This document shows, piece after piece, positions 1 to 12,013 of a DNA stretch of 64,000 nucleotides. This stretch comes from Methanoregulaceae archaeon (lineage in GTDB: Archaea; Halobacteriota; Methanomicrobia; Methanomicrobiales; Methanospirillaceae), in NCBI GenBank assembly GCA_015660885.1, contig JACTUB010000008.1:1-64000 (forward strand), in the 5' to 3' direction. The notes beneath the pieces are model-generated. The model had not been told where the DNA came from, searched no databases, and worked only from the letters and a program-made list of their open reading frames with translations. Position 1 is the first letter of the stretch. Each line of letters begins with the position of its first letter. The position numbers and the translations under genes are program-made.

Positions 1-1407
1 CACCTGTTTCCATTTTTCAGCATCCGGAACACCGAGAATTGAACCATCGTGAACAAAGATCTCGTTAGCGCAGGCTGGGCCGCAGAGTTTGGCGTTGGAT
101 TCCGGTTCCTCGACTGCCACCCTCACCTTGGCACTCCCGAGTATACCCTCCCAGGCATCAAACGAGCACGGACCCTGAGCGGTTGCATTCGCAAAAGCGA
201 CGTTTGCAATGGCGGCGGCGAGTATCTTTCCTTCCGGTGAGGTGGGTTCTTCACGCAACCTGACCGCACGGGCGATCTCTTGGTCGGTCAGGGCGCGGGG
301 GAAGAACTGAGGGAAACAGAGTTGCCGGACATCATTTGCGTTGTACGCGATCATCGCGAGCCGTTCTACCCCAAGCCCCAGGTTCATGACCGGGACGCCG
401 ACGCCGTATTCAGCGAGTGCGGAAGGAGAGTACATACCAAAGGTGGCCACTTCCACCCAGCCGTGTACCGGGTGGCGTGCGTAGACTTCCGTCTGGGAAT
501 CCGGCATATAGTATTTGGAGCGTTTCTCATCCGGCTGGAACCGGAAATCAGTATACCCGAATGCAGAGAGGAGTGCCCTGCTTACTGCTTTCCCCTCTTC
601 ATTGGTTACATCCTCACCTGCGACGATACATGATGCAGAATGGTAGGTCATCAGCCGTGTGGGACCTTCGGCCTGTTCGCGCCGGAAGCAGCGATCAACC
701 GAGAAAAGCCGGAGGGGCATCGGTGAGCGCTCCCAGATAGCGCCTAGTGTTATAAACCAGCCGCTTGTCATATGGCTGCGCAGCGTGCTGCGCGAGGACT
801 CGGGGACGAGAGCCCGGAACTCCGGGAAGACCGCTTCAAGGATGTGCACGACAAGGGCATCATCCACGCCAAGGACTTTTGCAAGCTCAATGGTGAGTTC
901 ATCCCCATCGATCTCAGATTTCTTGTATGCGTGGAGTGTCTCCCGTAAGTGTTCCTCGGTCTCTTTTGTCATCGGGGGGTACGGTGAGTGACGATGAGCC
1001 TCAACAACCGGAACGGAACCAGTATGGGCAAGCGGACTTTTGTGGCTCGTGAGGATCTCGTTGATCTCATCGAGCTGCTTTCTTGCAATTCCCACGTTCG
1101 GCCGGGGGAGCCCCCCGAGATAGAACACCCGGTCCAGTACTGCCATTGCCTCTGGACCAAACTGGCGGTAAATATCCTTTTCCTCGATGATTACCGGGTT
1201 TTCCGCCTCGTCAAAGCCAAGCGAGAGGTACGTCTCGCGCAGCCGGTTAATGGTGGCAAAAATCGGGTGTGCCAAAGCCCGCTTATAGCCCAGGTGCGGG
1301 TACTTCCCTTCATGTCCCGATGGTGTCAGAACTGACGGCCCCTCATGCCATGTCCCTTCAAAATTCTCATGTGTCTTTTGCTTCCAGTCTTCAGGATTGA
1401 ACCTCAT
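1..1407 (-). CDS. sepS: O-phosphoserine--tRNA(Cys) ligase, C-terminus truncated by window edge
   Basis: Reverse-strand open frame from ATG at 1407 ([50 protein letters not shown]...) reads as SepS and runs off the left edge; absent from the ORF track because it has no stop in the window. Confidence 0.9.
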   Translation of the reverse strand, partial: MRFNPEDWKQKTHENFEGTWHEGPSVLTPSGHEGKYPHLGYKRALAHPIFATINRLRETYLSLGFDEAENPVIIEEKDIYRQFGPEAMAVLDRVFYLGGLPRPNVGIARKQLDEINEILTSHKSPLAHTGSVPVVEAHRHSPYPPMTKETEEHLRETLHAYKKSEIDGDELTIELAKVLGVDDALVVHILEAVFPEFRALVPESSRSTLRSHMTSGWFITLGAIWERSPMPLRLFSVDRCFRREQAEGPTRLMTYHSASCIVAGEDVTNEEGKAVSRALLSAFGYTDFRFQPDEKRSKYYMPDSQTEVYARHPVHGWVEVATFGMYSPSALAEYGVGVPVMNLGLGVERLAMIAYNANDVRQLCFPQFFPRALTDQEIARAVRLREEPTSPEGKILAAAIANVAFANATAQGPCSFDAWEGILGSAKVRVAVEEPESNAKLCGPACANEIFVHDGSILGVPDAEKWKQV

Positions 1408-2321
1408 ATCTCACGCTCCAGGCAGACTACCCTGCTCAGCACATTCTCATCTTTTATCCGGTAATCGCATGCAGCTGCGATCTTTTCAGCAAATGAGCGT
1501 ACCCGCACGTGTTCCGGCATATTCTCCCGTATCAACCTTTTTCTACTGTATCCCAGATACATATATCCTTTTACCTCTACAAACATCGAGCCGGACTCCT
1601 GCAGGAGTGCTGCATACCGTTCCGGCGAAAAATCGTTTAAACCTTTGACAAGTGTAATCCGGACTGCAGACCGCCGTGAAGCAAGAAATGTGAGGCTCTC
1701 TATTACCTCTTCCCAATAATTATCGAGCGGGCGACAGAGGGAAAGGTATGTCTGTTCATCCGGAGCGTCCAGTGAGACGTACATCTGGTACGGGTGGCAG
1801 CGGGCAAGCATATCGGGATTGGTACCATTGCTCACAAGAAATGTCGTATAACCGTTCTGGTTAAACAGGTCGATTAGTTCCGGGAGCTGACGGTAGAGCG
1901 TGGGTTCACCTGAGAGCGAGATCGCTATGTGTTTTGGATTGAGCGCTTCCTGCCACTGCTCTTCAGTAACCGTGTTATCAAGCACCGCATTATACCCGGC
2001 AAGCGCCTTTTTTTGTAATTTGTGTATGCCAGCCAGAATCGTTTTGGGTGAACACTCATCTTCCCGGCTGACTTCGTGTTCAAACGAGCGCCAGCAGAAA
2101 CGGCATCGCTGGTTGCAGCGCAGGGTGGGGGTCATCTGGACACAGCGGTGGCTTGCAATGCCGTAAAACTGGTGCTTGTAGCACATATCGCCGCCGGCAA
2201 GCGCCCGTTTGCACCACATGCAGGGCTTGAGGGCTGCCGATGACGCTGGAGAAAAAAACTGGTACCCCTGCCTGTGCAGGGCTTCACATGGTGTTGATGG
2301 CATCGATCCCCAGCGTTTCAA
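1404..2321 (-). CDS. taw1: tRNA 4-demethylwyosine synthase, radical SAM (TYW1/Taw1); exact start uncertain
   Basis: Radical [13 protein letters not shown] motif and Taw1-like [20 protein letters not shown]. Confidence 0.88.
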   Translation of the reverse strand: MKRWGSMPSTPCEALHRQGYQFFSPASSAALKPCMWCKRALAGGDMCYKHQFYGIASHRCVQMTPTLRCNQRCRFCWRSFEHEVSREDECSPKTILAGIHKLQKKALAGYNAVLDNTVTEEQWQEALNPKHIAISLSGEPTLYRQLPELIDLFNQNGYTTFLVSNGTNPDMLARCHPYQMYVSLDAPDEQTYLSLCRPLDNYWEEVIESLTFLASRRSAVRITLVKGLNDFSPERYAALLQESGSMFVEVKGYMYLGYSRKRLIRENMPEHVRVRSFAEKIAAACDYRIKDENVLSRVVCLEREI

Positions 2322-3972
2322 GGGCTTCTTTTAAGGTATTCTGTACCGATTTGACCAGCGTGAGCCGGCGCTCCCTCACCTGCGCTTCACTTTTTAAGAC
2401 CTGCTCATAATGGTAGAAGGTGTTGAAAATGTCGGCGAGTTCACGGGCATAGGTAGCAAGTACGTGCGGGTGGAGATCTTCAGCTACCCGTTCAATCACC
2501 GAGGGAAACTTTGCAATCTCTTTCGCCAGTGCGATCTCCTGGTCGGTTTTTACTTCATAGCACAGGGAAAATGAGCCCGCCTTCTCAAGAATGCTGCAGG
2601 CCCGGGCATGGGCATACTGGATATAGGGCCCGCTCTGGCGCTCAAAGTCCAGCGCCTCCTTCCAGTCAAAGACCGTGCTCTTCTCGGGTGTTACTTTTAT
2701 GATATCGTAGCGGATGGCAGCAAGCCCGACCGATTTTGCAATTGACTTCCTTGTCTCTTCGTCCAGCTCAGGTCTCCTGACCGTTACTTCATCAAATGCC
2801 CGTTTCCTGATCTGGGTTATCAGGTCGTCAGATGAAACGAATTTCCCGGCTCGGGTGCTCATGGAACCTTCCGGGAGTGAGACAAACTCGAAGTGGACGA
2901 TCTCCGGCGCTTTTTCGCCGAGAAGTTTCATAGTGCACTGGAGCTGCGCGGCGATTAGCTTATGGTCGGCCCCGAGCACATCGATGACACGGTCGAAGTT
3001 AGCTGATTTCCAGGTATGGTAGGCAAGGTCGCGTGCAGCGTAGACCGAGGTCCCGTCGCTCCGGCGGATCACGTACTTGTTCGTAAAGCCGAATTCCTTA
3101 AGATCAAGCGCGAGGGTCTCTTCATCCTCTGCTTGGGGGAGTTTTTTTATCTTGGCAATGATCCGTTCGGTATATCCGTTGCGGATGAAATCGCTTTCCC
3201 AGACAAAGCGGTCATGCTTTACATTGAGGTCTTTTAATGTTACAGTAAACCCGTCCAGACAGCGGGAGACCTCCCTGCGAAATTTTTTTACCGTTGCCGG
3301 ATCGCCACGTTCCACGAGCTGCATCAGGGTATTTACCTGCTGGGTTATGGACGGGTCCTTCTCAATTTCCCGGTTGGCTGCAATATACACCCGGGCAATA
3401 TGGGCATCCTCTTTCTCCCCCACCTGTTGCGTATTGTCAAGGTTATCAAACCCCCATACAACAATTGCAATCTGGCGTCCCATGTCATTGACATAGTACT
3501 GTACTTCGAGTCCGTACCCGGCCTTCCTGAACACCCGGGCAAGCGTGTCACCAATGATTGAATTCCTGATATGACCGACATGGAGCGGACCATTCGGGTT
3601 GGCACTGGTATGCTCGAGCACGACACGTATTCCCTTTTTTGTGAGCGAACCATACCCTGGTTTAACTGCTGCCTGCAAAGACTCAATAAGGTACGAAGTA
3701 TCCAGGGTGAAATTGATATAAGGCCCGTTTGCTTCAGTATGTACACCAATCGCCTGCAATTCAGGGTTTTTATTCATTATGGTGATGAGATCCTGTGCTA
3801 TCCGGGCAGGGGATGTTTTTTGTTTTTTGGCGAGAGTAAAGGCAATAGTTGAAGCGAGATCGGCATGTTCTCCGCCATCAACCAGCTGGACGTCCTGTTC
3901 ACCGGTTGACTCATGCAGCACCTTAACAATAATAGTTTTTCTTATTTTGAATGGATCTTCATATCCTTCCAT
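2284..3972 (-). CDS. argS: arginyl-tRNA synthetase
   Basis: HVGHIRN (HIGH), SMSTRAGKFVSSDDL (KMSK-like) and C-terminal DALR domain. Confidence 0.95.
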   Translation of the reverse strand: MEGYEDPFKIRKTIIVKVLHESTGEQDVQLVDGGEHADLASTIAFTLAKKQKTSPARIAQDLITIMNKNPELQAIGVHTEANGPYINFTLDTSYLIESLQAAVKPGYGSLTKKGIRVVLEHTSANPNGPLHVGHIRNSIIGDTLARVFRKAGYGLEVQYYVNDMGRQIAIVVWGFDNLDNTQQVGEKEDAHIARVYIAANREIEKDPSITQQVNTLMQLVERGDPATVKKFRREVSRCLDGFTVTLKDLNVKHDRFVWESDFIRNGYTERIIAKIKKLPQAEDEETLALDLKEFGFTNKYVIRRSDGTSVYAARDLAYHTWKSANFDRVIDVLGADHKLIAAQLQCTMKLLGEKAPEIVHFEFVSLPEGSMSTRAGKFVSSDDLITQIRKRAFDEVTVRRPELDEETRKSIAKSVGLAAIRYDIIKVTPEKSTVFDWKEALDFERQSGPYIQYAHARACSILEKAGSFSLCYEVKTDQEIALAKEIAKFPSVIERVAEDLHPHVLATYARELADIFNTFYHYEQVLKSEAQVRERRLTLVKSVQNTLKEALETLGIDAINTM

Positions 3973-5244
3973 TTAGTATCCCGTCCTGTAGCGAAGGATT
4001 GCCGCAATTCCCCCAAATGCAGTAAAGAGAATCGACCCTTCTTCGAAATCATCAGAGATGATCTCCACTTTGGCGCTGCTCGCATCGGCAAGTTTTGCCA
4101 GTTCGTCAATGATATCCGTCTCCTCTTCAAGGATAATGGGAGCGGTACATTTCGGGCAGGAACCAAGGTCAATATCCCGGACAGTTTTCCCCGGTTCGAC
4201 GTTTATGGTCCGTTCATGGGTATAATCACAGCTCTGGCATTTGACCCGGAGCCGGGATTTGCGAAGGTTTGCTGAGAGCAGGAGGGTGTCAACAGCGCCG
4301 ATTTCGAGATTTTTCCTGATGCTTTCCTCACCGTACGCAGCAAGCCCGGCATCTTTGACGAGTTCTTTTAAGAACCGCTGCATGAACTCTTTTTCCTTGA
4401 CGACGCCCATGCCTTTGAGTGCATCTTTTGCCGCATCAACAAGTTCTGCAAGCCCGTCTTCATTGGTGTAGGCAACATCGAACAACCCGATGATCTTTTT
4501 CTGGATCTCGTGATGAAGATAACTCCCTGCTTCAAACTCTTCTTTTGTCGGGCTCGGTCCCCCGATTAGCACACCTTTGAACCGCTCGAAAAAATCCTTC
4601 TCTGCTAGGAATATCGCGCTCGATCGCTCCCCGACTTTTGTATAGAATTCGTTGATGGCGATTTCGCGGAGACGGCCGAACCGGGCTGCCGACTGGCCTC
4701 CTTTTCGCATCTTGCCGGGCACCGTGGAGGTCGCACCTCCAATAGGTTCAATCCGGTTGCCGCGTAAAAATCCCCAATAAGCTTCCCGCCGGTCAAGGAC
4801 AAGGAGCCCGTAGACATACTTCTCCTCCAGCATCTGCTTGAGGGGATCGAGCTCGAAATTCGAGCTGCAGCGGTACATGTAGAGATTGAGAGGTTCAGGA
4901 GGTTCAATGATCGTGCACTGGAGATCGGTGCGGTCACCATAGAGTCTGACTGTCCCGCAGAAAACCGCGAGTCCCTTTGCCGGAGGGCGTTTGTAGTATT
5001 TGAGACGTGAGAGGATGGAGGAGATGGCGCTCTGAACATTTGTGCGTGTCTGTTTGCTCTTGATGTTGGCGCACTGGCCGAATTCGTCCTTGAGCTGATT
5101 GGTCACATCAAAAATCTGCTTGTCCGGAGGGATGTAGAGCGTGATGAGCTCCGTTCCGTCTCCCTGTTGCGACTGGAGCTTTTCCAGGGTCTTTTTAAAA
5201 TCATAACGCTTGCGGGCATCATCCATCTCTGATTCTTCTGCCAT
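3973..5244 (-). CDS. prf1: archaeal peptide chain release factor 1
   Basis: aRF1/eRF1 features: TNIKSKQTR/NIKS region, GGQSAARF GGQ motif, C-terminal zinc cysteines. Confidence 0.95.
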   Translation of the reverse strand: MAEESEMDDARKRYDFKKTLEKLQSQQGDGTELITLYIPPDKQIFDVTNQLKDEFGQCANIKSKQTRTNVQSAISSILSRLKYYKRPPAKGLAVFCGTVRLYGDRTDLQCTIIEPPEPLNLYMYRCSSNFELDPLKQMLEEKYVYGLLVLDRREAYWGFLRGNRIEPIGGATSTVPGKMRKGGQSAARFGRLREIAINEFYTKVGERSSAIFLAEKDFFERFKGVLIGGPSPTKEEFEAGSYLHHEIQKKIIGLFDVAYTNEDGLAELVDAAKDALKGMGVVKEKEFMQRFLKELVKDAGLAAYGEESIRKNLEIGAVDTLLLSANLRKSRLRVKCQSCDYTHERTINVEPGKTVRDIDLGSCPKCTAPIILEEETDIIDELAKLADASSAKVEIISDDFEEGSILFTAFGGIAAILRYRTGY

Positions 5245-5278
5245 TGCCGGACATCAACCTCTCTGAAGTAATACCTAT

Positions 5279-6166
5279 TCAATCCCGGGTGCCATAAATT
5301 TGCGCCCATTGCATAAGGATCCGGTCATCGACATCGTCATTGATGCCGTGACTTCCTGAAAATTCGATAAATGTTTTAGGCTCGTAGGCAAGCGAAAAGA
5401 ACTGTTTTCCGTTATTGAACGGGATTACCGGGTCATTTATGGAATGGAAGATCCAGACCGGGCGGGGGGATATTTTTGCGAAGTACGTGCTTGGCTCAAT
5501 TGAAGTCGCAAACCGAAGCAGATCTCCGGAAAATCCCTGCTGGATCACTGAGTCCCGTACACCCCAGTCGGATGTGGATACCCCCACATACCCGGCAATA
5601 TCAGGATCAACGCCGGCTAATACCGCTGCATAGCGGCCCCCGTTGCTGGACCCCACTGCATACACCGGTACAAAAAACCGGTCAGACAGGATCTGCTGCG
5701 ATGCAACGAGGTCACAGACCGTCAGATAATATTGTGGCCATTCGCCTTTTTCAAACAGGGAAAAGTCCTGCTGGGGATTAAACGGGTAGCCGGGTGTCTG
5801 CCCGCCATTGCCACGAATATCGACAAACAGAAATGCATAACCCGCAGCAGCGTACCGGACCATGCGCTCCTCATGACCTGCAGGTTTTTCGCCAGCTCCT
5901 GGTACATAGACAATTGTCGCTTTGGGATGTTGCGGTGCAGCAAGATACGTGACCACATCCCCGCTCTGCGTGTGTAAAACAATCTTTGACTTGGTGTAGG
6001 TCTCGTTTTTGAACAGTATCTCTTCACTGGTCGTCACGGGGGCACACGAAACCGAGAGGATGCCATTGCTGTCAACAGTATACGATGATGGTACCCGGTT
6101 TCCCGTGCAGCCGGCAAGGGCAATGAACACAACAAGAATTCCTGCTGCTATGATACCAGTACGCAC
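5279..6166 (-). CDS. predicted lipoprotein, alpha/beta hydrolase fold
   Basis: Signal with lipobox LAGC; GSSNGG nucleophile elbow; late D and GSHG histidine region. Confidence 0.75.
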   Translation of the reverse strand: MRTGIIAAGILVVFIALAGCTGNRVPSSYTVDSNGILSVSCAPVTTSEEILFKNETYTKSKIVLHTQSGDVVTYLAAPQHPKATIVYVPGAGEKPAGHEERMVRYAAAGYAFLFVDIRGNGGQTPGYPFNPQQDFSLFEKGEWPQYYLTVCDLVASQQILSDRFFVPVYAVGSSNGGRYAAVLAGVDPDIAGYVGVSTSDWGVRDSVIQQGFSGDLLRFATSIEPSTYFAKISPRPVWIFHSINDPVIPFNNGKQFFSLAYEPKTFIEFSGSHGINDDVDDRILMQWAQIYGTRD

Positions 6167-6169
6167 GGA

Positions 6170-6667
6170 TCAGCACCCCAGACATTTGTGGATCAGGCAG
6201 ATAGTCTTGGCATCAACTATCGTCCCATCCCGGATCATGCCCTTAAGATCACCTGTCGGCACGTCCACGACCTCGATTATCTCATCCTCATCTTTACCGT
6301 ACTCAGCAGACGGTGACAGGTCGCGGGCTTCAAATAAAAAGATCTTCTCATCTGTGAACCCGGGTGTTGTATAGATGAACCCCTTGGGCGCGATCATTCG
6401 TGCAGCAAGCCCGGTTTCCTCGATAAGTTCCCGGTGTGCAGTTTCTTTTGGATCTTCTCCCGGCTCCATTGTCCCGGCCGGCGCTTCATAGATGTACTGG
6501 TCGATCGCAAAGCGGTACTGCTTCAGCAGCCTGCACCGGTCCCCGTCAACAGGAAAGATTGCAACTGCGTTGTTGGGGTGGATGATGATTTTCTCACGTT
6601 CCTTTCCCCCGTGAAGCCGGATCGTACGCTTCTCGATCCAGAGCCGTTTGCCGCGAAAGATCTCCAT
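6170..6667 (-). CDS. NUDIX hydrolase (ADP-ribose pyrophosphatase-like)
   Basis: Nudix box GEDPKETAHRELIEETGL. Confidence 0.9.
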   Translation of the reverse strand: MEIFRGKRLWIEKRTIRLHGGKEREKIIIHPNNAVAIFPVDGDRCRLLKQYRFAIDQYIYEAPAGTMEPGEDPKETAHRELIEETGLAARMIAPKGFIYTTPGFTDEKIFLFEARDLSPSAEYGKDEDEIIEVVDVPTGDLKGMIRDGTIVDAKTICLIHKCLGC

Positions 6668-7336
6668 TTAAACCTCGTATGGTACCGGGTCCTCTCTACC
6701 GACTGCTGCGAATGCCTCTTTGCGGAAGTGGCATGACCCGCAGGTGCCGCAGGCTTTTCTCTCATTACGATAGCAGGACCAGGTGTGCTCATAAGGTACC
6801 CCCAGTTTTAAGCCTTCTTTTAAGATATCGGTCTTGGTCATCGCGATGAAGGGGGCAAAAAGGGTAATTTTCGTCGTGTCCTTTGTACCAAGGTCGATCA
6901 CTTCCTGGAAAGCCTCGATAAACTGCGGGCGGCAGTCAGGGTATCCGCTGTAATCGAGGGACTGGACACCGATGAAGATTGCATCAGCTCCCCGGGATTC
7001 GGCAAAACTCGTTGCGATGGAGAGGAGATTCGCATTCCGGAATGGGACATAGGTATTGGGCATATGTAACCGTTCGGGATTATATCCCTCAACCGCAATT
7101 TTTTCATCGGTCAAGCTGCTTGCGCCAAACCTGGTAAAATAGTTCAGGCTGATTTCGATAAACGCTTCTACATTCAGCAGGCCAGCAATTTTTTTTGCGC
7201 ATGCCCGTTCCTTTCGCTCAGTCCGCTGCCCGTAGTTCAGGTGAAGAGCAAGGATATCGTACCCCCGGCTCTTTGCTACATAGGCAAGGGTGGAAGAATC
7301 CATCCCGCCAGAGAGTAAACATACTGCTTTCATCAT
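6668..7336 (-). CDS. queC: 7-cyano-7-deazaguanine synthase
   Basis: [13 protein letters not shown]-loop and C-terminal [14 protein letters not shown]. Confidence 0.93.
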   Translation of the reverse strand: MMKAVCLLSGGMDSSTLAYVAKSRGYDILALHLNYGQRTERKERACAKKIAGLLNVEAFIEISLNYFTRFGASSLTDEKIAVEGYNPERLHMPNTYVPFRNANLLSIATSFAESRGADAIFIGVQSLDYSGYPDCRPQFIEAFQEVIDLGTKDTTKITLFAPFIAMTKTDILKEGLKLGVPYEHTWSCYRNERKACGTCGSCHFRKEAFAAVGREDPVPYEV

Positions 7337-7941
7337 TTCACTCCGATGAGTTTATGCAGCTGGAGCTGGAACCGTACCGGCAGGTCATTTATAAGGATAA
7401 ACCGGACTATGGTTTTATAATCACTGCCAGAGACAGGTGAAAAGAAAATCTCACAGGGAATTTGGCGCTTGGCAATAATATCCCGGGCATACTGGCAGTC
7501 CGTTTCATCCTTTACGACAAACTTGACTGAATCCTGGGGGCGTAGTGCATCAATCAGCGCAAGGTTGCTCTGTTCTCCCGATGACGGACATTTGATATCC
7601 ATGCATATAGATGCATACAGCTGCAGCCTTGTGAAGTCGATCGTACCGTTCGTTTCGATATCTATTGTGGTTCCCCGCCGGTGAAGCGAGGCGAGCAGCG
7701 GTTCAAGATCGTCAGCCTGCAGGATCGGCTCTCCTCCCGTGATGCAGACATAGGAGGGGTTCAGGCGCCAGGCATGTTCAAGAATAGTATCAAGACTCAT
7801 CTCGATTCCGCCGGTTTGTGCATACACTGTATCGCACCAGCGGCAATGAAGGTTGCAGCCCGCCAGCCTGATGAACAGGCAGGGTTTCCCCTGGTTTTTC
7901 CCCTCTCCCTGGAGGCTTTTGAAAATTTCAGCGATCTTCAT
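7333..7941 (-). CDS. queE: 7-carboxy-7-deazaguanine synthase
   Basis: Radical [26 protein letters not shown]-terminus. Confidence 0.93.
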   Translation of the reverse strand: MKIAEIFKSLQGEGKNQGKPCLFIRLAGCNLHCRWCDTVYAQTGGIEMSLDTILEHAWRLNPSYVCITGGEPILQADDLEPLLASLHRRGTTIDIETNGTIDFTRLQLYASICMDIKCPSSGEQSNLALIDALRPQDSVKFVVKDETDCQYARDIIAKRQIPCEIFFSPVSGSDYKTIVRFILINDLPVRFQLQLHKLIGVK

Positions 7942-8342
7942 TCCGTAAGCTCGGCATAGGCTGTTGGGGATTCCCAGACACGGATCTTCGGTATTGTTGC
8001 TTTTATTCCCCGATCCCGGCAGACCGCGTAGAGATCATCACGGATAATGGCTGCCATCAGTTCACTGGTGGGGTCTCCCGGCGTAGTGATGACCGGTTGG
8101 AACTCTTGGATGCGGGGTACCATCGGGTCATCGCGGTTCAGGATAATCTGGTGATCATACTTATCAATGACCTGTTTGATCAGGCTGTAATCAATCAGGA
8201 TTTGCGTTGCCGGGTCCGGTTCACCTTCTATCCAGACCTCAACCCTCCACCGGTGCCCATGAAGGTTGGCACATTTGCCGTTATAATGGAGCAGACGGTG
8301 GCTGGTATCAATATGCACCTCTTTATAGATCCTGATTTTCAT
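7938..8342 (-). CDS. queD: 6-carboxy-tetrahydropterin synthase
   Basis: CANLHGHRWRVEVW and C-terminal RVWESPTAYAEL. Confidence 0.92.
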   Translation of the reverse strand: MKIRIYKEVHIDTSHRLLHYNGKCANLHGHRWRVEVWIEGEPDPATQILIDYSLIKQVIDKYDHQIILNRDDPMVPRIQEFQPVITTPGDPTSELMAAIIRDDLYAVCRDRGIKATIPKIRVWESPTAYAELTE

Positions 8343-8506
8343 TGTATGGTATAGGTCTGGAAGGATATAATATTATTACGAGTAAGGGATAATAGTATGA
8401 GATAGGCAGGTGGGGTGCCACAATTTATAAATCGGTTACCTGCGTTAGTATATATCTCAGTGTGGATGATTGATAACCACAAAAATAACTTAAATGAGGC
8501 TATTTA

Positions 8507-8935
8507 ATGGGACAGGGTAAATTTGCAGCCAGAAAATTGGTTCGGGACTCAAATAAGTTCCGGTGGGCAGACAAGAATTATGCCCGTCGTGAACTTAATC
8601 TTGATGTGAAATCTGATCCTCTTGAGGGTGCTCCACAAGCGAGAGGAATTGTGCTGGAAAAGATCGGTGTTGAGGCAAAACAGCCGAACTCAGCAATCCG
8701 GAAATGCGTGCGGGTGCAGCTGATCAAGAACGGTCGCCAGGTCAGCGCATTTGCGGTGGGAGATGGTGCAATCAACTTCATAGATGAGCACGATGAAGTC
8801 GAGATCGAGGGTATTGGAGGTCGTCTTGGGCGTTCCATGGGAGATATTCCCGGGGTCCGATATGTCGTCACCAAAGTGAACAACGTCTGCCTCCATGAAA
8901 TGGTCATTGGAAGGAAGGAGAAACCGCGCAGGTGA
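8507..8935 (+). CDS. rps12: 30S ribosomal protein S12 (uS12)
   Basis: [18 protein letters not shown] signature. Confidence 0.97.
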   Translation: MGQGKFAARKLVRDSNKFRWADKNYARRELNLDVKSDPLEGAPQARGIVLEKIGVEAKQPNSAIRKCVRVQLIKNGRQVSAFAVGDGAINFIDEHDEVEIEGIGGRLGRSMGDIPGVRYVVTKVNNVCLHEMVIGRKEKPRR

Positions 8936-8941
8936 TTTTGC

Positions 8942-9520
8942 ATGACTGAAACAGAAGGAAAGAAACTACTGTTTAATAAGTGGGATGCAAGCGAAGTTAC
9001 AGTCAAGGACCCGGGTCTCGTCCGCTACGTGAACCTGACTGCATTGATCATCCCTCACTCCTGTGGTAAATTTTCAAAACAGGAGTTCAATAAGGCTAAC
9101 ATGCCGATTGTTGAGCGCCTGATCAACCGTTTAATGCAGACCGAGAATAATACCGGAAAAAAACAGATGACTATCCGTATCGTGCGGGAAGCATTTGAGA
9201 CAATCAATAAGAAGACCAAGCGTAACCCTATTGAAGTGCTCGTTGAGGCTATCGCAAACTCCGGTCCCCGAGAAGAAACGGTCCGTCTGAAATATGGTGG
9301 TATCAATGTCCCGAAATCTGTCGATACTGCCCCGCTGCGCAGGGTCGATTCCGCAATCGGTTTTATTGCTGAAGCAACCTTGAAAGGATCGCGTTCGAGC
9401 AAGAAGAAAGCGAGTGCAATTCTTGCCGATGAATTGATCGCCGCCTCAAAAGGTGATATCAAATGTTACTCAGTAGGTAAAAAGGAAGAACGCGAGCGCA
9501 TTGCAAAATCCGCCCGATAA
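8942..9520 (+). CDS. rps7: 30S ribosomal protein S7 (uS7)
   Basis: uS7 family sequence, downstream of rps12. Confidence 0.95.
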   Translation: MTETEGKKLLFNKWDASEVTVKDPGLVRYVNLTALIIPHSCGKFSKQEFNKANMPIVERLINRLMQTENNTGKKQMTIRIVREAFETINKKTKRNPIEVLVEAIANSGPREETVRLKYGGINVPKSVDTAPLRRVDSAIGFIAEATLKGSRSSKKKASAILADELIAASKGDIKCYSVGKKEERERIAKSAR

Positions 9521-9541
9521 AATCTTTTTTGAGGTTATTTC

Positions 9542-11737
9542 ATGGTCCGCGGCAAAAAATCTGTTGAGCGCGTAACTGAGCTCATGAAGGAACCGAAGCA
9601 CATTCGGAATATCGGTATTGTGGCACACATCGACCACGGTAAGACGACATTGTCTGATAACCTGCTCGCAGGTGCCGGCATTATTTCAGAAGAACTCGCC
9701 GGAAAGCAGCTTTTCATGGACTCAGATGAAGAGGAGCAGGCACGGGGTATCACGATTGATGCCTCCAATGTCTCGATGGTGCACGAATATGAAGGCCAGG
9801 ATTACCTGATCAACATGATCGATACACCTGGTCACGTCGATTTCGGGGGCGATGTGACACGTGCAATGCGTGCTGTTGATGGTGCAGTGGTCTTGGTCGA
9901 TGCAGTTGAAGGCACCATGCCCCAGACCGAGACCGTGCTCCGCCAGGCATTAAAAGAGCAGGTCCGTCCCGTGCTCTTCATCAATAAGGTTGATCGCCTT
10001 ATCAACGAACTGAAAGTCGATGAGATGGAGATGCAGATCCGGCTTGGTAAAGTGATCGATAAGGTCAACAAGCTGATCAAAGGGATGAACGAAGAGGCGT
10101 ATAATAATGGCTGGAAGCTTGACGCTGCAAAAGGCACGGTTGCCTTTGGCTCCGCGCTCTACAACTGGGCCGTGTCTGCACCGTTCATGAAGAAAAGCGG
10201 GGTCTCATTTAAGGATGTATATGAAAGGTGCCGTGCCGGTGATATGAAGTACCTTGCAAAGAACAGTCCGCTCTCCGATGTACTGCTTGATATCGTTGTC
10301 CGCCAGCTGCCAAACCCGCTCGAAGCCCAGCCGCGCCGTGTCAATGTGATCTGGCACGGGGACAAGACAACCCCGGAAGGCAAGGCCATGCTCACCTGTG
10401 ACGCACAAGGCCCTGTGGCGATGATGGTAACCGACATCTCCTTTGATCCCCATGCGGGTGAAGTTGCAACCGGGCGTCTCTTCTCAGGAAGCCTGAAACG
10501 GGGGGATAGTCTTTACGTCATGGGTACGGCAAAGAAGGAGAATCGTCTCCAGCAGGTCGGCATCTTCATGGGCCCAAAAAGGGTCGAAGTCGAGGAGATT
10601 GTAGCCGGGAATATTGCGGCAGTGACCGGGCTCAAGGATGCGATGGTGGGCTCTACCGTCAGCAGCCTCATGGAAATAACGCCGTTTGAGTCACTCAAGC
10701 ACTACAGCGAACCGGTCATGACTGTCGCGGTCGAGGCAAAGAACATGAAGGACCTGCCCAAACTCGTTGAAGTGCTGCGGCAGGTGGCAAAGGAAGACCC
10801 GACACTCATCATTTCCATCAACGAGGAGACCGGCGAGCACCTGATCTCCGGTATGGGAGAGCTCCACCTCGAGATCGTCACCGGCCGTATCAAGCGCGAC
10901 AAGGGTGTCGAGATTGTCACGTCCGAACCGATCGTCGTCTACCGTGAAACCGTTACCGGCACAATAAAATCGGTTGAAGGAAAATCTCCCAACCGCCATA
11001 ACAGGTTCTACTTTGACCTTGAAGTGTTGCCTGACGAGATCGTCAACCTTATCAAGAACGGCGAAGTGTCGATGAACCAGCCGATGATTGAGCGCCGTGA
11101 CATTCTCATCAAGGCGGGCATGGAAAAGGATGAGGCCAAGAGCATCAAGGACATCAAGGGCACCAACATGCTCATCGATATGACCAAGGGTATCCAGTAT
11201 CTCAACGAGACCATGGAACTCATTATCGAGGGTATCCACGAGGCACTCGCCGGTGGCCCCCTTGCCGATGAGCCGGTTCAGAACCTCAAGATGCGGCTTG
11301 TCGATGTGAAGCTCCACGAAGATGCGATCCACCGCGGTCCCGCACAGGTTATCCCTGCCGTTCGGGGTGCAATCAAGGGTGGTATGCTGGTGGCTGGGGA
11401 TTCCCTGTTAGAGCCCATTCAGAAGATCCAGATCACTGTTCCGATGGACCAGATGGGTGCAGCGACTTCCCAGATCCAGGGACGCCGCGGGCAGGTCTTT
11501 GATATGACGAGCGAGGGTGACACGATTACTGTCGTTGGCAAGGCACCGGTGGCCGAGCTTTTCGGATTTGCCGGTGACATCCGGTCTGCCACTGAAGGTC
11601 GTGCAATGTGGAATACTGAGTTTTCCGGGTTCGAACTTGTCCCAAACAGCATGGTAAAAGAAGTAGTTCTGGCCATCCGCAAGCGCAAAGGGCTAAAAGA
11701 AGTCCTCCCGACTCCGTCCGATTACTTGGCGGGATAA
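9542..11737 (+). CDS. fusA: translation elongation factor EF-2
   Basis: [34 protein letters not shown] and domain V. Confidence 0.97.
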   Translation: MVRGKKSVERVTELMKEPKHIRNIGIVAHIDHGKTTLSDNLLAGAGIISEELAGKQLFMDSDEEEQARGITIDASNVSMVHEYEGQDYLINMIDTPGHVDFGGDVTRAMRAVDGAVVLVDAVEGTMPQTETVLRQALKEQVRPVLFINKVDRLINELKVDEMEMQIRLGKVIDKVNKLIKGMNEEAYNNGWKLDAAKGTVAFGSALYNWAVSAPFMKKSGVSFKDVYERCRAGDMKYLAKNSPLSDVLLDIVVRQLPNPLEAQPRRVNVIWHGDKTTPEGKAMLTCDAQGPVAMMVTDISFDPHAGEVATGRLFSGSLKRGDSLYVMGTAKKENRLQQVGIFMGPKRVEVEEIVAGNIAAVTGLKDAMVGSTVSSLMEITPFESLKHYSEPVMTVAVEAKNMKDLPKLVEVLRQVAKEDPTLIISINEETGEHLISGMGELHLEIVTGRIKRDKGVEIVTSEPIVVYRETVTGTIKSVEGKSPNRHNRFYFDLEVLPDEIVNLIKNGEVSMNQPMIERRDILIKAGMEKDEAKSIKDIKGTNMLIDMTKGIQYLNETMELIIEGIHEALAGGPLADEPVQNLKMRLVDVKLHEDAIHRGPAQVIPAVRGAIKGGMLVAGDSLLEPIQKIQITVPMDQMGAATSQIQGRRGQVFDMTSEGDTITVVGKAPVAELFGFAGDIRSATEGRAMWNTEFSGFELVPNSMVKEVVLAIRKRKGLKEVLPTPSDYLAG

Positions 11738-12013
11738 ATTTCCCTTCCATATCCGTTTTATCCTTTTTTGTTTTTTGTCGTGTAAGAAAAGATCGTCAAC
11801 GGAGGGGACAACACCTGTCCTATCTATCCCTCCGCACTGGTGGGATAGTGTTGAATTACCTGTTTTGGGCATTTAGGTTGTTTTTTAAAAAGCCAAACGT
11901 GCAAAGTGGTTACATCAATGAACGTTCGGGAATGAATTTCTCAAGAGCTGTCTTTTCTCGCTGACTGTATCCGCGTCTCACCGAAATAGTAAAAATATAT
12001 CCTGTCGTATTTC

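Noticed and set aside
10691-11332. 213-aa reverse ORF inside fusA
   Set aside because: Antisense shadow of the strongly conserved EF-2 coding frame; no domain recognised.
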